This document shows positions 60,055 through 64,000 of a stretch of 64,000 nt of DNA, piece after piece. This DNA is from Amphibalanus amphitrite (taxonomy: Eukaryota; Arthropoda; Thecostraca; Balanomorpha; Balanidae), in assembly GCF_019059575.1 (NCBI RefSeq), contig NW_024883394.1, positions 1 through 64,000 on the forward strand, written 5' to 3'. The stretch's first letter is position 1; every line of letters begins with the position of its first letter. The notes under the pieces are model-generated. The model did not search any database and was not told where the DNA came from. It saw only the letters and a list, made by a program, of their open reading frames with translations. A program made the position numbers and the translations under genes.

Positions 60055-60252
60055 GACACCTCCTCCCGTTGGGAGAACACCATACAACTGATGGAAGCCA
60101 TCGGACACGATGATGTCCGCATCTACCTCAAGAAGAGAGGCAACCACCGAATGTTGGATGACGAGGATCTGCACCTGCAGATCAGGGCGGTGGAGGAGCT
60201 GCTGGAAAACTACCCGGTTCCGGACGGTCCGGCGGGCACCAGCAGACTGTAG
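54635..60252 (+). CDS. ABHD10-like palmitoyl-protein thioesterase, copy B
   Basis: Paralogue of the minus-strand copy. Five coding exons: 54635-54888, 56858-56997, 58720-58850, 59215-59379, 60055-60252. Phases are 2,1,0,0 and exons 2, 3 and 4 have exactly the same lengths (140, 131, 165 nt) as in copy A. Total 295 aa. Start ATG in context AGCCATGG. Landmarks are YVPGYFARM, EGVGQS, GPQMIISSSNG with nucleophile Ser129, CPVRIVHAIDD with Asp231 and KKRGNHR with His261; as in copy A the first position of GxSxG is Ser. It lacks the Pro/Glu-rich tail of copy A and ends in SRL, a PTS1 variant, with no obvious mitochondrial presequence. Introns 1, 3 and 4 end in long CT repeats running directly into the acceptor AG. 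Confidence 0.9.
55971..56125 (+). mobile_element. tRNA-derived SINE in ABHD10-B intron 1
   Basis: The head looks like a tRNA with an A-box-like region (TGGTGAAGCACTTG, TTAAGGCGTTCG) and a B box GGTTTGAATCC at 56025-56035, one base from the consensus GGTTCGAATCC. A non-tRNA body follows to about 56125. It does not form a complete tRNA, so a SINE is more likely than a tRNA gene. The right end is uncertain. Confidence 0.6.
56354..56430. repeat. Perfect 33-bp-arm hairpin
   Basis: Arms 56354-56386 and 56398-56430 (containing CTCTGACCTGCCTATATGGC and its complement) pair perfectly around an 11-base loop. It is in intron 1 of ABHD10-B. Confidence 0.85.
56508..56533. repeat. Perfect 26-bp palindrome
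   Basis: A spacerless palindrome centred on CTCATGAG (GGTAGATACG on its right side). It is in intron 1 of ABHD10-B, 77 bp after the hairpin. Confidence 0.8.
56730..56857 (+). repeat. CT microsatellite forming intron 1 polypyrimidine tract
   Basis: An almost pure CT dinucleotide run of about 125 bp ends in CTCAG, the acceptor of ABHD10-B exon 2 (first base 56858). Confidence 0.9.
57368..58490. mobile_element. TA-flanked inverted-repeat element in ABHD10-B intron 2
   Basis: The ends are 26-bp inverted repeats with one mismatch (CCGTAAAACGGGGTGTTAAG... and its complement), flanked by TA on both sides. Extra internal copies of CTGTCCCTTAGCACCCC occur at about 57545, 58074 and 58448. Structure parallels the 2421-3751 element, but sequence does not. 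No transposase. Confidence 0.75.
59055..59214 (+). repeat. CT microsatellite forming intron 3 polypyrimidine tract
   Basis: About 155 bp of CT dinucleotides with a few CC or TA interruptions, ending in CTCAG directly before ABHD10-B exon 4 (59215). Confidence 0.9.
59987..60054 (+). repeat. CT microsatellite forming intron 4 polypyrimidine tract
   Basis: About 65 bp of pure CT ending in CTCAG directly before ABHD10-B exon 5 (60055). Confidence 0.9.
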
Positions 60253-60914
60253 AGGTCATCCGAGTGTCGGTAGATTTCACCGGAGGACGGTGGAAAGATC
60301 GATGGAAGTCTGTAAAGATCATCCATGGAGTCGCAACTCAATAGATCCTTTGGAGGATGGGGTTGAAGTCAATGTAGATGCATGTAGAGATCACCTATTG
60401 GAGTCGAATTTCGATTGGTTACTTTATAGGATAGGGTTGAGGCAGTGTAGGGCTCTGTAGAGGTCACCATTGGAGTCGAATTTCGATAAGCTACAATAGA
60501 GGATAGTAGCGGTCAGTGCGGGTAGAGGTTGGTAGAGGTGTACTGTAGGTACACTGAAGATATGATTAAGTATGCCGCTGTTCGGTAGGTTACCTCAGAG
60601 CGCGATGGTGCAGCCAGCGTGTATAGTGTTAGTGTACCTATATGATGCAATGTTAATAGGCTGACTTGCCTGACTGAAGAGCGTCACTGTTATCATGGTC
60701 GTCAGACCTGAAAGGCAGTTAGCATGCCAGGAACATGCTGTTAATATGCTGTTAAAGTGGTTTGCTGTACTGGTTTGGTACTCCTATTTAGGTATCCATT
60801 TTGTTCATTTTTTGGTGCCATTTACCAGTCTGAGTTGCTCGGTTTCTTGTAATGAAGCCTTATTATGGGTTCAGTGCAATGTATTTGGTATATTTGTAGA
60901 TATATAATATCGTG
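60253..60914. other. 3' flank of ABHD10-B
   Basis: Probable 3' UTR with repeated GTAGAGGTCA-like words and a repeated GGAGTCGAATTTCGAT word (about 60399 and 60471). No AATAAA was found close by. No other gene. Confidence 0.4.
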
Positions 60915-61422
60915 TTAAAGGGACTATCCCACCTTCTAAAATGTTGTTAAAACCAGTTAAATTGTGCCCGACTTTATAGATTGGATGACCAGGAACACGG
61001 TTCTGGCATTTATTTTTCATTAAACATCTTAGGCTTCCCATATTCCAAACACAAACTTTCAAATATGTGACGTCATAGCCCAAAATTTCCTCCTTCCCCA
61101 GGCCACATTACTGTCATAAAGCTGATTCTTTTTACTCTGTAGGCACCACAACAAAGTTCAGACCAAGTTTTAAGCGATTTTTTCAACGAACAAACCCATT
61201 TAAATCAGAATGACTAAAAACGATGTGACGTCACACTAACGGTCGCTCCATGTTGAAGATAGGGCCTTGTACAAGGCCCATTTTCAAATGAAGGGAACGA
61301 ATTTCTTCAACACCAAGAGGCCGCGGGGTTTGCAACCTAGATAGATAGTGGTTTCTGAACCTCGCCGCAAACTTGGCTATCTCAACTCAAACCCCATGTT
61401 AAAGGTGGGATAGTCCCTTTAA
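60915..61422 (-). mobile_element. Short TTAA MITE downstream of ABHD10-B
   Basis: Ends TTAAAGGGACTATCCCACC and GGTGGGATAGTCCCTTTAA are perfect inverted repeats including TTAA. Its inner right edge (GGCTATCTCAACTCAAACCC) matches the 36310-36794 MITE in reverse. Confidence 0.8.
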
Positions 61423-61616
61423 GTGTATGCGTACTAGATCTAGATATGGTGACACACCTGTTAAGCTGGCGCAAATTTGGCGTAATTGGTGGCGTAATTT
61501 GCAGTATAAAACTTGACTAAGTATTTATAAATCATGGCAGCAACAAAAACCCTGTTCGATGGTCATTTGAAGATTGTGAATGTGTATGTGAAAACCCTCA
61601 GCTTCCAACGATGAAA

Positions 61617-63966
61617 TTAACCCGGCAGGCGGTGGGCCTCCCGGCCACCTTCAGCGCGGTGGGGGAGGCATTTTTTGCCCCCCCCCCCCCCGTATCTCCG
61701 AAACTACTGGACGGATACGGAAAATTCAAACGGCGTTCGATAGCCCTGTCAAATTTGTCGAAGGAAACCAAATTTCATTGACCTCGGGGTCACCGATGAC
61801 GTCACAGGTCAGGTCAAAGATAAAATGTTTCACCGTTCACAGGGCTTCTAGGGAAAAAGCGCTATAACACCGAGTAAAACGCATTTTGTCGAAAATCAGC
61901 GATAGGGCGTCAGTTGTCTAGTACATATGTTGCTATAAGAGGTCACTGGTCATACCAGGTCAGGTCACAGGTCAGGTCACCAAAGGTCACCAAGGGTCAC
62001 CACATGAACCCAACTTTACTAAGGTTGTGCGATGCATGTTTTATGGCTAGTTTTTCATTTCCAACTCAATGGTGTTGGTTATAAGACCATCAGGTACGGT
62101 TTAGGTCACTTTCTGGTGGAGGTCAGGTCAAGGTCAGGTCAAAAAAGGCCAAATTTCAAAGTTGATATTTTTGCATAAAATGGGTATTGATTCGATGCAG
62201 CTCGTCACGGGGAGTCTAATAACACTATGCAACAGTCATTTTGTTCCTGAGTAACGACCGATTTTTTGGACTCATTGGGTCCCATTATAACCGAAATGGG
62301 CATTTGTTTTGATCTGAAAATGCTTTTCCGGTTTTCAGAGACGATTTTCGATTTTTGGCCCCGAAATTCGGTTTTTGGCCCACTGTGTCCGGTGTAATTG
62401 AGTAATCGACTCGCGGTAACTTTCATCGCCCTTCCTATGCCACAAGCTTTCGAATGATATCCGGTTTTGCATATTTGCGTGTAAAAATAACGTCATAAAT
62501 CTATGTTAAAGTAAGAAAATATTGAAATTTTGTAAAAATTTGACATTTTTTTCGATTTCATTTCAAAATAGAGAAAAAACTAAAGGCCCTATCCAAATTC
62601 TGAGCCCAGTTCCTTGAAGAGCATTCAATTTCCGTTCGGAAGGTACTATTTTAGTGCATTTTATCGGTTTACTGTGGCGTCCAGATTGAGTCACTTGAAA
62701 AACGGGCCCCCAACAGATCAAGATTCTGGGCGACAGGACTGCTCAAAAGTAAGTTCCTGCGTGTGACCCGAGGTCACAAGGGGTCAACAAAATGACCTCA
62801 GTTGACCCCTCGTTGATCCTATGGCGTTAACATACGTTATCAGGTTAATGCTATGTGATATGACTTAGGATATGTGTTTAGGTTAACTCAATCTGGACGC
62901 CACAGGAATCCGATAAAATGCACTAAAAAGGTACCTTCCGAACGGAAATTGAATGCTCTTCAAGGAACTGGGCTCAGAATTTGGATGGGGCCTTTAGTTT
63001 TTCCTCTATTTTGAAATGAAAACGAAAAAATGTCAATTTTTTACAAAATTTCAACATTTTCTTACTTTAACATAGATTTATGACGTTATTTTTGCACGCA
63101 AATATGCAAAACCAGATATCATTCGAAAGCTCGTGGCATAAGAAAGGCGATGAAAGTTACCGCAAGTCGATTACTCAATTACATCGGACACGGTGGGCCA
63201 AAAACCGAATTTCGGGGCCAAAAATCGAAAATCGTCTCTGAAAACCGGAAAAAACATTTTCAGATCAAAACTAATGCCCATTTCGGTTATAATAGGACCC
63301 AATGAATAAGAAAAATTTGGTCGCTTTCCAGGAACAGAAAATTTTTCATTTTTTGTTGCATAGTGTAATGGTCTTTGTTTTGCGCTACGAGGTCTAGAAT
63401 TGCAAAAAAATTGAGTTTGAAAATTTGACGTCATCAATTTTGAACAGTTTTTTTCGCTATAACTTGGCCAAAAAAAGAGGTATCGATCTCAAATTTGGTA
63501 TGTAGATAGAATGTGGTAGGAACTATCACATATTTTCCGTTTTTTTCGAAATTCAAAACACTTTTTGGATTTTTCTGCTATTATATTCAAAAAATCTATT
63601 TTTTGATTTTTGGGGTCAAAATCTAAAAATCTCAAAAATCCGAGATAGCAGTTTTGTAGCCCTCCTAAATCTACACCCCTTATAGATGAAACATTTTTCT
63701 GTATCTCTAAAGCTGTAGGCCTGACAGCTCTTCCCGCGAAACTTTTTTTGGGTCGAAAATGGCAGAAATGACGTCACTCTGACGTTATTAGCGGCCAACC
63801 TATCATAGCCTTTGGAAAAACTTTCGGTCACCATGTGCGCTAGCTACTCCCGGGAGGGTACTGAAAGTTTGGTGACGATCGGCTCAGCGGTTCTCGAGAT
63901 ATATCGAAAAACTAAAGGGGGGGGGGGGCAAAAAAAATGCCCCCCCCCCACCGCCTGGAAGGTTAA
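61617..63966 (+). mobile_element. TTAA-type element, copy 7 (interrupted)
   Basis: Ends TTAACCCGGCAGGCGGTGGG and the complement of TTAACCTTCCAGGCGGTGGG with TTAA on both sides. Apart from a 1.1-kb insertion after CACGGGGAGTCTAA it follows the 52290-53496 copy almost base for base, so both are recent. No protein. Confidence 0.85.
62223..63365. mobile_element. Foldback element with CACTA-like ends
   Basis: The element starts CACTATGCAAC and ends GTTGCATAGTG, with TAA on both sides (62220-62222 and 63366-63368). Arms of about 470-480 bp (to about 62688 and from about 62884) are inverted copies, for example TTGAAGAGCATTCAATTTCC and its complement, leaving a centre of about 195 bp. CACTA ends with a 3-bp duplication fit CMC/CACTA transposons, but no transposase is present. 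Confidence 0.75.
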
Positions 63967-64000
63967 CTCATGAATATGTATTTTGAGAAAGATCTTCGGA

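Noticed and set aside
56630-60174. Arg-Glu and Ser-Leu repeat frames (for example 56630-56917, 59018-59278, 59875-60174)
   Set aside because: Translations of CT microsatellites that lie in ABHD10-B introns.

Overview
The window looks like a repeat-rich animal (bilaterian, probably invertebrate) genome. The supporting evidence is GT-AG introns of 0.4-2 kb, a CR1/Jockey-like LINE, a tRNA-derived SINE, many short inverted-repeat DNA transposons, and peroxisomal and mucin-type animal proteins. I cannot name the species. Four host genes are supportable; almost everything else is mobile or satellite DNA.

Layout. 1-13 kb has no recognisable gene: a TA-flanked inverted-repeat element (2421-3751), a CpG-dense patch with paired CACGTG sites, a minisatellite, and a 2.4-kb composite in which a ~1.18-kb element appears to have inserted into a copy of itself (6787-9153). 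13-16.3 kb holds a long open LINE ORF2 on the minus strand. 16.8-18.2 kb holds a hAT-type MITE and a broken RNase H fragment of a second LINE type. 19.6-21.1 kb is a three-level nest: a TTAA-flanked element containing a hAT-type MITE that itself contains another. 21,872-25,870 is an uninterrupted 1,332-codon gene for a secreted/transmembrane protein: a degenerate astacin-like domain without zinc ligands, a Thr-rich stalk, one membrane span and a Gly/Met-rich tail.

26.7-31.5 kb is a run of TTAA-flanked non-autonomous elements with homopolymer G/C near the ends and dense GGTCA repeats. 32.6-34.7 kb is a D-amino-acid/D-aspartate oxidase gene (two coding exons) ending in SKL. It is tail-to-tail with a five-exon ABHD10-like thioesterase gene on the minus strand (40,347-35,723), also ending in SKL. 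A second ABHD10-like gene lies on the plus strand (54,635-60,252). It has identical intron positions and phases and ends in SRL. The 14 kb between the two divergent paralogues carries a 6.6-kb array of five ~1.2-1.5-kb units with C-rich (CCCTAC/CCACTA) cores, two foldback elements and another TTAA element. Downstream of the second paralogue are more TTAA elements, one carrying a 1.1-kb foldback with CACTA-like ends.

How the genes fit together. The oxidase and the two ABHD10-like enzymes all carry C-terminal tripeptides of the peroxisomal PTS1 type, so the cluster may be a small peroxisomal neighbourhood (inference). The pseudo-astacin mucin has no visible functional tie to them. Several transposons now lie within the introns of these genes, and pure CT microsatellites form the polypyrimidine tracts of three introns in the second ABHD10 copy.
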